NCBI RefSeq assembly: GCF_013358405.1
Contig: NZ_CP054836.1
Location: 2,914,001-2,978,000 of the forward strand
From: Oricola thermophila
Lineage (GTDB): Bacteria; Pseudomonadota; Alphaproteobacteria; Rhizobiales; Rhizobiaceae
Reading direction: 5' to 3'
DNA length: 64,000 nt
The notes beneath the pieces were generated by a model that was given only the letters and a program-made list of their open reading frames with translations, was not told where the DNA came from and made no database searches. Each line of letters begins with the position of its first letter. The stretch's first letter is position 1. The translations under genes and the position numbers were made by a program. This document shows positions 46,424-56,050 of this stretch, piece after piece.

Positions 46424-47233
46424 ATGAATGGGTTGATGGCTGGAAAACGCGGCTTGATCATGGGCGTGGCAAACGACCACTCCATCGCCTGGGGCATAGC
46501 CAAGGCGCTGGCTGCACAGGGAGCCGAGATCGCACTGACCTACCAGGGCGAGGCCTTCGGGCGCCGGGTGAAACCGCTGGCCGACTCGATCGGTTCGAAA
46601 CTGCTGCTGCCCTGCGACGTGGAGGATGCCGAGACCATCGCCTCCGTGTTCGACACGCTGAAGTCGGAATGGGGCAGCCTGGACTTTCTCGTCCACGCCA
46701 TCGGCTTTTCCGACCGGGCACAGCTCAAGGGCCGCTATCTCGACGTGACCACGCGGGACAATTTCACGCGCACCATGGTCATTTCGGCCTATTCCTTCAC
46801 CGAGGTCGCGCAACATGCCGCACCGCTTCTGAACAAGGGCGGATCCCTGCTGACGCTCACCTATGGCGGGTCGATGCGGGTAATGCCCAACTACAACGTG
46901 ATGGGCGTCGCCAAGGCTGCACTGGAAGCGATGGTGCGCTACCTCGCGGCGGACTTCGGCGAGGATGGCGTGCGCGTCAACGCGATCTCGGCCGGCCCGG
47001 TGCGCACGCTCGCGGGCGCCGGCATCGGCGACGCGCGCCAGATGTTCTCCTACCAGCAGCGGAATTCTCCGTTGCAGCGTACCGTCAACATAGATGAAAT
47101 CGGGCAATCCGCGCTTTATCTTCTGTCCGACATGTCTTCCGGCGTGACGGGCGAAATCCATTACGTGGATTCGGGTTACAACATCATGTCGATGCCGCGG
47201 ATGAACGAACTTCGGAAACTCGACCCGAAGTAA
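46424..47233 (+). CDS. fabI: Enoyl-[ACP] reductase (NADH), FabI
   Basis: A 269-residue short-chain dehydrogenase-like reductase: cofactor motif RGLIMGVANDHSIAWGIAKA, LVHAIGFSDRAQLKG and the catalytic Tyr-x6-Lys in PNYNVMGVAKAALEAM. It carries out the last step of each fatty-acid elongation cycle and is the triclosan/isoniazid-type target family. AAAGGAAAC precedes the ATG. Last of the three fab genes; the EAL gene follows after 100 bases. Confidence 0.96.
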   Translation: MNGLMAGKRGLIMGVANDHSIAWGIAKALAAQGAEIALTYQGEAFGRRVKPLADSIGSKLLLPCDVEDAETIASVFDTLKSEWGSLDFLVHAIGFSDRAQLKGRYLDVTTRDNFTRTMVISAYSFTEVAQHAAPLLNKGGSLLTLTYGGSMRVMPNYNVMGVAKAALEAMVRYLAADFGEDGVRVNAISAGPVRTLAGAGIGDARQMFSYQQRNSPLQRTVNIDEIGQSALYLLSDMSSGVTGEIHYVDSGYNIMSMPRMNELRKLDPK

Positions 47234-47333
47234 TGCGCACATCGCAAAATCTTGTATTGGGCTAGAGCAAGGTCGTTCTTCAACCGCTTCTTAGGAAATA
47301 CATGCCACGCTGCGCCTTTGACGCGGAGTGGAC

Positions 47334-48872
47334 ATGATGTCTGTGAATGGAAAGCGGCGCAACTTCCTGCTTCGTCTCCTGACGATTCTTTCAAGCGGCT
47401 TCGGGGCGTTTTCCCTGGCTTTCGTTGCCCTGATGGTGTTCGCCTCGAATACGACCGGAGCCCCCGGATCTGTCATTATCGGAAGTGGCATCGCTGCATT
47501 GTCGGCGCTTGCCGGCATCGGATTCGCCTTTGCCTATTTCGCGGAAACGCCGGGCCAGACCGGCGATGAGGAGGTTTCGCCGGTCGTCGATCCCATTACC
47601 AGCCTGCTGTCGCGCTGCGGCCTCGAGAATGAACTGGCGCACGTTCTGGATGGACAGGACGAAAACGACACTCGCTGGATGCTGGTCTCGATCGAGATCG
47701 ATGCCTTCCGCGACATCAACGACACGCACGGGCAGGAAACCGGGGACAGGGTGTTGCGGATCGTCGCCAATCGCCTGAAGCGCCTGGTCGGAAATCTCGG
47801 CCCCGTGGCGCGTATAGCCGGAAGCGAATTCGCCTTCGCGATCGCTTTCGGCAACGACGACCGGGAGATCGCCGCCGTCATGAGCGCGGTCATCAACGAG
47901 GTCGGCAAGCCGATCAAGGCCGATCGCAAGACGATCACCGTCTTCTGCACCGCGGGACTGGTCGAACTGAAGCGCGACAACCTCTCGATCGACAAGATGC
48001 TGCGGAGGACCAACCTGGCGCGGGCAACCGCCCGGGCAAGCGGACTCGGCAATTGGGCGATCTATCACCCGGAGATGACGCGTTCGGCCAGCTACCGCAA
48101 ATGGATAGAGGCGGAGCTGGTTCGCGCGGTAAACGGCGACGAATTCGATCTCGTCTATCAGCCGCAGGTCAACAGCCTGACCGGGGAGACAGTCGGCTAC
48201 GAGGCGCTGCTGCGCTGGACTCACCCGAAAAAGGGCGTCATCCCGCCCTCCGAGTTCATCCCGGTCGCCGAGAAATACGGCCTCATCAGCCAGATCGGCA
48301 GCTGGGTCATGCAGCGCGCCTGCGAGGACGCGCGCGCACTCCCGCCCGGTGTCACGGTCGCCATCAATGTCTCGCCGATACAACTGAAATGCGACAGGTT
48401 CGTCAACGAACTCGCCAAAATGTTCGAGCAGACCGGGACGCGGCCGGAACAGATCGAAATCGAGATCACCGAAAACGTGCTGATCGACGACCACGATGCG
48501 GTGCGGCGCCAGTTCCGCAGCATCCGCTCCCTCGGCTGCAGCATCGCCATCGACGATTTCGGCACCGGCTATTCCAATCTCGGCTCGCTCGCCGACCTGC
48601 CCTTCACAAAGCTGAAACTCGACCGCTCGCTGGTCGCACGGCTCGGTACAAGGGAAAACGGCGGCGCGGTCGTCTCCACCATCGTCAACCTGGCGCGCGC
48701 GCTTGATGTCGACATCCTGGCCGAAGGCGTCGAGAACGAAGACCAGGTCGTGTTGCTGCGCGCAGCGGGCTGCAGGCTGATGCAGGGCTACTATTTCGGG
48801 AAACCCGTCGCGTTCGGAAAGCCCGGTGACGACGAAAGCCGGGCGGCCCCGCTGCAGAAGCTGTCGGCCTAG
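47334..48872 (+). CDS. Membrane GGDEF/EAL protein, predicted c-di-GMP phosphodiesterase
   Basis: 512 residues. Two N-terminal membrane helices (about 12-36 and 45-65), then a GGDEF-like domain in which the signature reads AGSEF, so diguanylate cyclase activity is unlikely. The EAL domain has intact motifs: GYEALLRWTH, IEIEITENVL, IDDFGTGYSNLGSLADLPFT then KLKLDRS and LAEGVEN. It should hydrolyse c-di-GMP, with the degenerate GGDEF domain perhaps binding GTP as a regulator. Start set by GGAG 5 bases upstream; ATG 47337 is equally possible. It overlaps the methyltransferase gene tail-to-tail by 4 bases. Confidence 0.9.
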   Translation: MMSVNGKRRNFLLRLLTILSSGFGAFSLAFVALMVFASNTTGAPGSVIIGSGIAALSALAGIGFAFAYFAETPGQTGDEEVSPVVDPITSLLSRCGLENELAHVLDGQDENDTRWMLVSIEIDAFRDINDTHGQETGDRVLRIVANRLKRLVGNLGPVARIAGSEFAFAIAFGNDDREIAAVMSAVINEVGKPIKADRKTITVFCTAGLVELKRDNLSIDKMLRRTNLARATARASGLGNWAIYHPEMTRSASYRKWIEAELVRAVNGDEFDLVYQPQVNSLTGETVGYEALLRWTHPKKGVIPPSEFIPVAEKYGLISQIGSWVMQRACEDARALPPGVTVAINVSPIQLKCDRFVNELAKMFEQTGTRPEQIEIEITENVLIDDHDAVRRQFRSIRSLGCSIAIDDFGTGYSNLGSLADLPFTKLKLDRSLVARLGTRENGGAVVSTIVNLARALDVDILAEGVENEDQVVLLRAAGCRLMQGYYFGKPVAFGKPGDDESRAAPLQKLSA

Positions 48873-49882
48873 CGCACGGCCTCGATCACCTTGTAGCCGG
48901 CCTCGACGTCCTTCTCCGCGACACGGCGGAACCCCTGCGCCAGGGCCTGCTCGTATGGCAGCTTGCGATTGGCCACCATCAGCAGCCGTCCGCCGGGCTT
49001 CAGGGCATTCGAGGCCGCGGCAATGAATGCCCGTCCGATATCCGGTTCCGCCGCACGCCCCGAATGAAAGGGCGGGTTCATGACCACCCAGTCGAACCGC
49101 CGCGCAACCGGCTCGGCGGCCAGGTCGCGCCAATGAGCGGAAACGGGCAAGCCCGGCGCGAGAGGCCCGACATTGCGCTCGGCGGCCTTCAGTGACGGGT
49201 AATGCGCCTCGAACATGGCCAGGCTGGCCGGGCGGGACCGCTCCAGGACATGCGATGCGAGATAGCCCCAGCCGGCACCGAAATCGGCCACGTCACCCGT
49301 GATGCGCTCGTCGATATGGCGCGCCAGCAGCACCGAGCCGGGATCCGGCCGCGCATGGGAAAACATGCCGGGCGCGGTCTCGAATCGCCCGTCCACGAGC
49401 ACGACCCCGGCGTCCATGTCGGAGAAGACATCGTCCCGGGGCGCGGCAAAACTGAAGACCGTGGCATGATGCTTCGCGAGGGATCCCTCGATCGCAACAC
49501 GATCGCCGGTCCACTTGCGCAAGGGCTGGATGCCGAGCGTCTTGTCGCCGGCAACGGCAACGGTGCCGTCGGGCGCCGCCAAGCCACAGGCCCTCGCTAT
49601 CATGGCGCGGTTCTCGCCCTTGTGCTTTCCGGCCAGGACAAGAGCGGCGGCAAAATCGCCCGCAGCGCCATCGAACACGGGCACCGCCGCATATCCGGCA
49701 CGTTCAAGCGCAAGGAAGGCGGGCCGGAAGCCTTGCTCGCAAAGCAACGCCGCCCTGTCGAAGCCCTCCGGCAAAGCGTCGGGGACGGCCGCATTCAGGA
49801 AGGCAATGCGTTGTCCCGCGCCCGGAAGAGCGATGTCGCCGGTGGCGAAGGGGATGAAAAGGGTGTCGACGGCGCCGCTCAT
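48869..49882 (-). CDS. RsmC/RlmG-type rRNA guanine-N2 methyltransferase
   Basis: 337 residues in two parts: a degenerate N-terminal methyltransferase-like half (about 1-165) and a C-terminal catalytic half with the SAM motif VADFGAGWGYLASHVLERSR and the N2-guanine motif VVMNPPFHSGR, ending GGRLLMVANRKLPYEQALAQ. This matches RsmC (16S G1207) and related enzymes; the exact target base is uncertain. The start MSGAVDTLFIPF is used; the longer frame runs into the pnp terminator. It overlaps the EAL gene end by 4 bases. Confidence 0.85.
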   Translation of the reverse strand: MSGAVDTLFIPFATGDIALPGAGQRIAFLNAAVPDALPEGFDRAALLCEQGFRPAFLALERAGYAAVPVFDGAAGDFAAALVLAGKHKGENRAMIARACGLAAPDGTVAVAGDKTLGIQPLRKWTGDRVAIEGSLAKHHATVFSFAAPRDDVFSDMDAGVVLVDGRFETAPGMFSHARPDPGSVLLARHIDERITGDVADFGAGWGYLASHVLERSRPASLAMFEAHYPSLKAAERNVGPLAPGLPVSAHWRDLAAEPVARRFDWVVMNPPFHSGRAAEPDIGRAFIAAASNALKPGGRLLMVANRKLPYEQALAQGFRRVAEKDVEAGYKVIEAVR

Positions 49883-49900
49883 GCAATCCAATCCCAAAAC

Positions 49901-49929
49901 GAAAAACGCGGGGCAATACGCCCCGCGCT
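49901..49929 (-). terminator. Intrinsic terminator of pnp
   Basis: cgcggggc (49907-49914) and gccccgcg (49920-49927) form an 8-bp stem with an aatac loop. On the minus strand it is followed by TTTTT, about 25 bases past the pnp stop and 20 bases before the RsmC-type start. Confidence 0.8.
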
Positions 49930-49954
49930 TCATCACTGCCAGGCAAATGGCCGA

Positions 49955-52084
49955 TCAGTCGGCATTGTCTTCCCTGGCGATTTCCTTGCCCGACTCCTGG
50001 TCGACCACCTTCATCGACAGGCGAACCTTGCCTCGCTCGTCGAAACCCATCAGCTTGACGTAGACCTTGTCGCCTTCCTTGACGACATCGGTCGTCTTGG
50101 CGACGCGCTCCGGCGCCAGCTGCGAGATGTGCACGAGGCCGTCGCGCGGACCGAAGAAGTTGACGAAGGCACCGAAATCGGTGGTCTTGACGACCGTACC
50201 CTCGTAGATCTCGCCAACTTCCGGTTCGGCAACGATGGAGTGGATCCACTTCTTGGCTGCCTCGATCTCCTTGCCGGAGGCGGAGGCGATCTTCACAGTA
50301 CCGTCGTCGTCGATATTGATCTTGGCGCCAGTCTGCTCGACGATCTCGCGGATCACCTTGCCGCCGGAACCGATAACGTCGCGGATCTTGTCGACCGGGA
50401 TCTGGATCTGCTCGATGCGCGGCGCGAACTCGCCGAGCTCCGAGCGGCTTTCCGAGATCGCCTTGGCCATCTCGCCGAGGATATGCAGGCGGCCGTCGCG
50501 GGCTTGGCCGAGAGCGACCTTCATGATCTCCTCGGTAATGCCCTGGATCTTGATGTCCATCTGCAGCGAGGTGACGCCCTTCGAGGTACCGGCAACCTTG
50601 AAGTCCATGTCGCCGAGATGATCCTCGTCGCCGAGAATGTCGGAAAGAACCGCGAACTCGTCGCCTTCCTTGATCAGGCCCATCGCGATGCCGGCCACCG
50701 GAGCCTTCAGCGGAACGCCGGCATCCATCAGCGCCAGGGAGGTACCGCAAACAGTCGCCATCGAAGACGAGCCGTTGGACTCGGTGATCTCGGAGACCAC
50801 GCGCAGCGTGTAGGGGAATTCCTCGGCGCTCGGAAGCATCGGGTGAATGGCGCGCCAGGCCAGCTTGCCGTGACCGATCTCGCGGCGGCCCGGAGACCCC
50901 ATGCGGCCCGTCTCGCCCACGGAATAGGGCGGGAAGTTGTAGTGCAGCATGAAGGTTTCCTTGTAGGTCCCCATCAGAGAGTCGACATACTGCTCGTCCT
51001 CGCCGGTGCCGAGCGTCGCGACGACGAGCGCCTGCGTCTCTCCGCGAGTGAACACGGCCGAGCCGTGGGTCCGCGGCAGGACGCCGACTTCCGCCACGAT
51101 CGGGCGGACGGTCGAAAGGTCGCGGCCGTCGATCCGGGTCTTGGTCCGGAGAATGTTGCCGCGCACGACCTTTGCCTGCAGCGACTTGAAGACGGAGCCG
51201 ATCTGTTCAGGCGTCCACTTCGCCTCCTCGCCCTCGGCGGGAGCGAAATGGCCCTTTACGCGATCCTTGACGGCGTCGATCGCGGCGTAGCGATCCTGCT
51301 TGTCGGTGATGGTATAGGCCTCGGCGAGTTCGCCGGAAACCAGGTTCTCCATCTCGGTCTCGAGCGCGGAAAGGTCTTCCGGCTCGAATTCGCGCGGGTC
51401 CTTCGCCGCAACCTCGGCGAGCTTGATGATCGCCTTGATGACCGGCTGGAAGCCTGCCTGACCGAACATGACGGCGCCGAGCATGGTTTCCTCGTCGAGC
51501 TCGCCAGCTTCCGATTCCACCATGAGCACGGCATCACCGGTGCCAGCGACGATGAGGTCGAGATCGCTCTCCACCATCTCGTCGACATGCGGGTTCAGCA
51601 CGTATTCGCCGTTGATGTAGCCGACGCGCGCGCCGCCGATCGGGCCCATGAAGGGCACGCCGGAAAGCGTAAGGGCGGCGGAAGCGGCGACCATCGCCAG
51701 CACGTCCGGATTGTTTTCCAGGTCATGCTGCAGGACGGTGATGACCACCTGGGTGTCGCACTTGTAGCCATCCGGAAAGAGCGGGCGGATCGGACGGTCG
51801 ATCAGGCGGGAGACCAGCGTCTCGTTTTCCGACGGACGACCCTCGCGCTTGAAATAGCCGCCCGGGATCTTGCCCGCGGCGAACGCCTTTTCCTGGTAGT
51901 TGACGGTCAGCGGGAAGAAGTCCTGGCCCGGCTTCGGCTCCTTGGCGGAGACGACGGTGGCAAGCACGACGGTCTCGCCATAGGTGGCCAGAACCGCGCC
52001 GTCAGCCTGACGGGCGATCTTGCCGGTTTCGAGAATGAGCGGACGCCCACCCCATTCGATTTCGACCTTGTGATTCTTGAACAT
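49955..52084 (-). CDS. pnp: Polynucleotide phosphorylase
   Basis: 709 residues: two RNase PH domains (start [40 protein letters not shown] and later [20 protein letters not shown]), a linker helix, a KH domain ([20 protein letters not shown]) and a C-terminal S1 domain ([20 protein letters not shown]). It degrades RNA 3'-5' with phosphate, acting with RNase E in the degradosome. AAGGA is 6 bases before the ATG. It follows rpsO, whose own terminator sits between, the usual rpsO-pnp order. Confidence 0.98.
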   Translation of the reverse strand: MFKNHKVEIEWGGRPLILETGKIARQADGAVLATYGETVVLATVVSAKEPKPGQDFFPLTVNYQEKAFAAGKIPGGYFKREGRPSENETLVSRLIDRPIRPLFPDGYKCDTQVVITVLQHDLENNPDVLAMVAASAALTLSGVPFMGPIGGARVGYINGEYVLNPHVDEMVESDLDLIVAGTGDAVLMVESEAGELDEETMLGAVMFGQAGFQPVIKAIIKLAEVAAKDPREFEPEDLSALETEMENLVSGELAEAYTITDKQDRYAAIDAVKDRVKGHFAPAEGEEAKWTPEQIGSVFKSLQAKVVRGNILRTKTRIDGRDLSTVRPIVAEVGVLPRTHGSAVFTRGETQALVVATLGTGEDEQYVDSLMGTYKETFMLHYNFPPYSVGETGRMGSPGRREIGHGKLAWRAIHPMLPSAEEFPYTLRVVSEITESNGSSSMATVCGTSLALMDAGVPLKAPVAGIAMGLIKEGDEFAVLSDILGDEDHLGDMDFKVAGTSKGVTSLQMDIKIQGITEEIMKVALGQARDGRLHILGEMAKAISESRSELGEFAPRIEQIQIPVDKIRDVIGSGGKVIREIVEQTGAKINIDDDGTVKIASASGKEIEAAKKWIHSIVAEPEVGEIYEGTVVKTTDFGAFVNFFGPRDGLVHISQLAPERVAKTTDVVKEGDKVYVKLMGFDERGKVRLSMKVVDQESGKEIAREDNAD

Positions 52085-52294
52085 GTCTTGTCCTTGTTGT
52101 GCGGAGCGTACCCGCCACATGATCGCGCAGGCATCTCCAGTCCTCGTTTGAACGAGCCACGGGCAAGACGACAGGATGCTTGGGTCAATTCACAAGCAGC
52201 CGGCAATCCTGCCCCGAAGCTCCCTCGGGTCGGGCGACGGTGCTTCATTGCATACCGCCGGCCGGTTCCGGTTTCACGCCACCCGGAAAAGGCG

Positions 52295-52321
52295 AAAAGC
52301 GGACCGGCAAAGCCGGTCCGC
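52295..52321 (-). terminator. Intrinsic terminator of rpsO
   Basis: gcggaccggc (52299-52308) and gccggtccgc (52312-52321) form a perfect 10-bp stem with an aaa loop. On the minus strand it is followed by TTTTCGCC, 8 bases past the rpsO stop. The ~210-base gap to pnp may hold a second promoter. Confidence 0.85.
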
Positions 52322-52329
52322 AAGTCTTG

Positions 52330-52599
52330 TCAGCGGCGAATGCCGAGTTCGGCAATCAGCTTCTGATAGCGGCTTTCGTCCTTGCGCTTCAGATAGTCGA
52401 GCAGGCTACGGCGCTTCGACACCAGCTTCAGCAGACCACGGCGGGAATGGTTGTCCTTCTTGTGATCCTTGAAGTGCTCGGTCAGGTTGGTAATCCGTTC
52501 GGTGAGGATTGCCACCTGGACCTCCGGCGAACCGGTGTCTCCGTCCTTGGCCGCGAATTTCTGAATGAGCTCAGCCTTGCGCTCGGGCGTAATCGACAT
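52330..52599 (-). CDS. rpsO: 30S ribosomal protein S15
   Basis: An 89-residue protein starting [20 protein letters not shown], with the 16S-binding helices [19 protein letters not shown] and [20 protein letters not shown] and the end IAELGIRR. It nucleates assembly of the central domain of the small subunit. AAGGAAAGGG lies before the ATG. A consensus-like promoter is about 110-140 bases upstream. Confidence 0.98.
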   Translation of the reverse strand: MSITPERKAELIQKFAAKDGDTGSPEVQVAILTERITNLTEHFKDHKKDNHSRRGLLKLVSKRRSLLDYLKRKDESRYQKLIAELGIRR

Positions 52600-52710
52600 C
52601 GTGTACCCTTTCCTTGATCGGGGCGAACCCCTTGTTGTTGGATAAGCCGCCCTGTGCCGGGATGTCGTCCAGCAGGGGCCGTGTTTCGCATTTTCATGAA
52701 TGCAGGCCCG

Positions 52711-52739
52711 CATATAGGCGATGCAGGGCGAAATGTCGA
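52711..52739 (-). promoter_or_regulatory. Predicted sigma70 promoter of rpsO
   Basis: On the minus strand TCGACA (52734-52739) and TATATG (52711-52716) are separated by exactly 17 bases, ahead of rpsO with a leader of roughly 105 nt. It shows rpsO need not depend on readthrough from the aldehyde dehydrogenase unit. Confidence 0.6.
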
Positions 52740-52758
52740 GAGTTGAGGTCGCGCTGCG

Positions 52759-53079
52759 TTAACAACCTCTCTTCACGTAGGTTTCGCCAACGGTCTCGCC
52801 CCAGTCGACCGCCTCGGCCGCTTCGCGGCTTTCGAACGGTCCGTCAACGAGGCAATGCCAGCCGTCCCGGAAGTTCGGGTAATCCTCGGTGCGGACGACC
52901 TTGGCGCGCGTCGTCCCGTCATCGGACAGGGCCGCGATGATGGCACGCTTCCGCTCCATCACCGCCTCCGACCTGGCGCAACCCAGCACGATGTACCAGC
53001 CGCATGTCTCGCCCGCGGCAAGCGGCACAGGCGTCGCAAGAACGGCAAGACAGATCATTGCAGCGGGGAACCGTTTCAT
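52759..53079 (-). CDS. Small secreted SPOR-like hypothetical protein
   Basis: A 106-residue exported protein: signal peptide MKRFPAAMICLAVLATPVPL then AAGE, and a mature domain TCGWYIVLGCARSEAVMERK ... DGWHCLVDGPFESREAAEAV. Four Cys residues probably form disulfides. The alternation and the VDGPFESREAA stretch recall SPOR-type domains that bind denuded peptidoglycan, but this is a weak resemblance. It is 7 bases after the aldehyde dehydrogenase stop on the same strand. Confidence 0.65.
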   Translation of the reverse strand: MKRFPAAMICLAVLATPVPLAAGETCGWYIVLGCARSEAVMERKRAIIAALSDDGTTRAKVVRTEDYPNFRDGWHCLVDGPFESREAAEAVDWGETVGETYVKRGC

Positions 53080-53086
53080 CGGCGAA

Positions 53087-54511
53087 CTATCGCGTGCTGA
53101 CGATCTTGACCTCGAGGAAATCCTCGATACCCCAGCGCCCGCCCTCGCGGCCGTTACCGGATTGCTTGTATCCGCCGAACGGATGGCCGGCGGCGAGGCC
53201 GGCACCATTGACGCGTACCATGCCGGCGCGCAGTTGCCGGGCGACGCGCTGCCCCCTTTCTGCGTCCGCCGTCGAAATGTAGGCGGCAAGTCCGTAGGGG
53301 GTGTCGTTGGCGATCGCAACCGCCTCCTCTTCGCCATCGAAGGGAATCATCACCAGCACCGGCCCGAAAACCTCCTCGCGCGCTATGGTCATGCCATTGT
53401 GCACGTCGGCGAAAACAGTCGGGCGGACGAAATAGCCCCGGTTCATGCCGTCCGGCCGACCGGGACCGCCGGCGACCAGGCGCGCGCCCTCGGCGATCGC
53501 GGTCTCGATCAGGCCCTGGACCTTGTCGAACTGCGCCTGCGAGACAAGCGGGCCGATGTGATCGCCATGCTCGCGCGGATTGCCGACCCGGACGGACTCC
53601 GCGGCGCGTTTGGCAAGATCGACCGCCTCGTCATAGACCGGCCGCTCCACCAGCATGCGCGTCGGCGCATTGCAGGACTGGCCGGTATTTTCCATGCAAT
53701 GGCTGACACCGCCGCGAACCGCCTTTTCGAGGTTCGCATCGGCAAAGATGATGTTCGGCGACTTGCCGCCGAGCTCGAGCGTGACGCGCTTGACGGTGTC
53801 GGCTGCCGCCCTGAACACCTGCGCACCGGCCCGCGTCGAGCCCGTGAAGGACATCATGTCGATATCGGGATGGTGCGACATCGCCTCGCCGACCGTCGGG
53901 CCGTCACCGTTGACGAGATTGAACACGCCTTTCGGGAAACCGGCCTCGTCGATGCATTCGGCGAAGATCAACGCCGAAAGCGGCGCAATCTCCGACGGCT
54001 TCAGAACGCAGGTGCAACCGGCGAGCAGCGCCGGGATGACCTTCAGCGCGATCTGGTTGACCGGCCAGTTCCACGGCGTGATGAGGCCGCAGACGCCGAT
54101 CGGTTCGCGGACGATGATCTGCCCCTCGGCGAAAGGCTCCTCCCACGCGATGTGCTTCACGCCCTCGAGAAAGCCCTTCATGTGCCACGGGCCGCAGGCG
54201 GCCTGCTCGCTGACAGCGAAATCGATCGGCGCGCCCATTTCCAGCGAGATCGCCTCGCCTAGCTCGCCGATGCGGCGCTGCATGATCGCGTCCAGCCTTT
54301 CCAGCAGGACGATGCGCGACTCCAGCGGCGTGGCCGCCCATGACGGGAAGGCGCGCCGCGCCGCCGCGACAGCCTCGTCGACATCGGATTTCGCACCAAG
54401 CGAGATGACCGCGCACGCCTCCTCGGTCGCCGGGTCTATTACCTCGAAGTCATTGGCCGCACGGGGAGAGACCCAGGCCCCGTCGATGTAGAATTTCCGT
54501 TTCTCGATCAT
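53087..54511 (-). CDS. NAD(P)-dependent aldehyde dehydrogenase
   Basis: A 474-residue ALDH superfamily enzyme. Substrate/cofactor motifs: LITPWNWPVNQIALKVIPAL, SFTGSTRAGAQVF, the catalytic Glu in TLELGGKSPNIIF and the catalytic Cys in ENTGQSCNAPTRMLVERPVY; the C-terminal NGAGLAAGHPFGGYKQSGNG is typical. It oxidises an aldehyde to the acid; the substrate cannot be named. Together with the small secreted gene it interrupts the usual truB-rpsO order. Confidence 0.93.
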   Translation of the reverse strand: MIEKRKFYIDGAWVSPRAANDFEVIDPATEEACAVISLGAKSDVDEAVAAARRAFPSWAATPLESRIVLLERLDAIMQRRIGELGEAISLEMGAPIDFAVSEQAACGPWHMKGFLEGVKHIAWEEPFAEGQIIVREPIGVCGLITPWNWPVNQIALKVIPALLAGCTCVLKPSEIAPLSALIFAECIDEAGFPKGVFNLVNGDGPTVGEAMSHHPDIDMMSFTGSTRAGAQVFRAAADTVKRVTLELGGKSPNIIFADANLEKAVRGGVSHCMENTGQSCNAPTRMLVERPVYDEAVDLAKRAAESVRVGNPREHGDHIGPLVSQAQFDKVQGLIETAIAEGARLVAGGPGRPDGMNRGYFVRPTVFADVHNGMTIAREEVFGPVLVMIPFDGEEEAVAIANDTPYGLAAYISTADAERGQRVARQLRAGMVRVNGAGLAAGHPFGGYKQSGNGREGGRWGIEDFLEVKIVSTR

Positions 54512-54538
54512 GACCTTCCCCGGATTCCAGCCGTCCGA

Positions 54539-55522
54539 TCATATCTTGAACACGCGGCGCGGGCGGAATTCGCCGGCGGCGATCTCGCCTATGGCGACCA
54601 GCCTTCCACGTTCGAAGGCGCAGGCATCCTCCGTCGGCAGCGGCGCGTCGCGACCGCGCAGGATGACCGGGTTGCCGAGACGGATCCGCTTGGCCTGGTC
54701 CCCGCTGACCGCGATGCTCGGATAGCCGTGCATCGCCTCGCCGGTATCGAGCAGGCAGGGATCGAGTGCCGCGAAACGGGCCTGCAGGCGCAGCTGCATC
54801 GCGGCCTCCTCGTCGTCGCCGTCCCCGATGTCCGCCTCGGCTTCGGCCGCGGACTTTTCCAGTTCCTCCAGCGTGACCGCATCCTCCTCGTCGAACGGAT
54901 CGACCACGGTGCGCCGCAGATCGACGACGTGGCCATAGCAACCCAGTTCACGGCCCATGTCGCGGGCCAGGGACCGCACATAGGTGCCCTTGCCGCACTC
55001 GACCTCGAATGTGGTGCGCCCGTCCTCGTGATTGACGACAACCAGGCTGTCGATCCGGACCTCGCGGGCCGGGATGTCGACCGCCTCGCCCTCGCGGGCG
55101 AGATCGTAGGCGCGCTCGCCGTCAATCTTGATCGCCGAATAGGCCGGCGGCTTCTGCATGATGGTGCCGGTATATCCGGGCAGGATCGCCTCGACGTCCT
55201 GCCGGGAGGGCCGATCGCCGGATTCCTTCACGACCGCGCCCTCGGTGTCATCCGTCGCGGTCTCCGCGCCCCACGCAACGGTGAAACGGTAGACCTTTTC
55301 GCCGTCGACGACATAGGGCACGGTCTTCGTGGCCTCGCCCAGCGCGATCGGCAGGATGCCGGAAGCCAGCGGATCCAGCGTGCCGGCGTGGCCAGCCTTC
55401 TCCGCCTTGAAAAGCCACTTGATCTTGGAAACAGCCTCGGTCGATCCCATGCCGCGCGGCTTGTCGAGCACGAGCCAGCCGGAAACGGGCCGCCCCTTCT
55501 TCTTGCGCTGGCGAGCCATCAT
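54539..55522 (-). CDS. truB: tRNA pseudouridine(55) synthase TruB
   Basis: A 327-residue enzyme making psi55 in the tRNA T-loop. Start [20 protein letters not shown]; catalytic Asp in [20 protein letters not shown]; further motifs [19 protein letters not shown] and [20 protein letters not shown]. An acidic insert ([19 protein letters not shown]) sits before the C-terminal part. It overlaps rbfA by 4 bases (ATGA), indicating coupling. Confidence 0.97.
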   Translation of the reverse strand: MMARQRKKKGRPVSGWLVLDKPRGMGSTEAVSKIKWLFKAEKAGHAGTLDPLASGILPIALGEATKTVPYVVDGEKVYRFTVAWGAETATDDTEGAVVKESGDRPSRQDVEAILPGYTGTIMQKPPAYSAIKIDGERAYDLAREGEAVDIPAREVRIDSLVVVNHEDGRTTFEVECGKGTYVRSLARDMGRELGCYGHVVDLRRTVVDPFDEEDAVTLEELEKSAAEAEADIGDGDDEEAAMQLRLQARFAALDPCLLDTGEAMHGYPSIAVSGDQAKRIRLGNPVILRGRDAPLPTEDACAFERGRLVAIGEIAAGEFRPRRVFKI

Positions 55523-55920
55523 TCGTCCCCTTCGTCGTGACCGAGATCGCGCGCGACCTCGGGTGAGCGAAGCAATTCGTCAATCCTGGAAAAATTGTCA
55601 AAGGAGGTATCGGCGCGAAAACGGAACTGCGGCATGTATTTCATCTGCCGCAATGCCGGCGCGACGCGACCGCGGATGAACTTCGCATTCGCGGCGAGCG
55701 CCTTGACGATCCGGTCCATGTCGTCGCGGCCAAGTGCCGTCACGTAGACGGTCGCTATCTTCAGGTCCGGCGACATGCGCACCTCGTTGACGGAAAGCAC
55801 AACGCCCTCGAGCGCCGGATCGCGCAGGTCGCCGCGCTGCAGAATCTCCGTCAGCGCGTGGCGCACCTGTTCACCAACGCGCAGCTGGCGCTGCGACGGC
55901 ATCGTCCTATCGCGTGTCAT
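55519..55920 (-). CDS. rbfA: Ribosome-binding factor A
   Basis: A 133-residue KH-like protein that binds late 30S precursors and is needed for 16S maturation, notably in the cold. Seen are [40 protein letters not shown] and the end [20 protein letters not shown]. The ATG chosen has GAGG 4 bases upstream. It is separated from infB by a PagL-type gene on the opposite strand, so it cannot be read simply from the infB operon through that gene without antisense overlap. Confidence 0.95.
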   Translation of the reverse strand: MTRDRTMPSQRQLRVGEQVRHALTEILQRGDLRDPALEGVVLSVNEVRMSPDLKIATVYVTALGRDDMDRIVKALAANAKFIRGRVAPALRQMKYMPQFRFRADTSFDNFSRIDELLRSPEVARDLGHDEGDE

Positions 55921-56050
55921 GACGCCTCGCACTGTCCGGCCCTGCGAAAGCGGCAAATCGCGCTTCGAAGAGAAGGTGACAATTCAAATACAAATTCTAT
56001 ACCTTTCTGTGCTCTCAGTAACCCGGTTTCCGCTCAGGACTGAAACGACC

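Noticed and set aside
49202..52366. Plus-strand open frame of about 1054 codons opposite pnp
   Set aside because: It is the antisense of pnp in GC-rich DNA; the translation is low in structure, rich in Arg/Asp/His, with no family signature, while pnp on the other strand is unmistakable.
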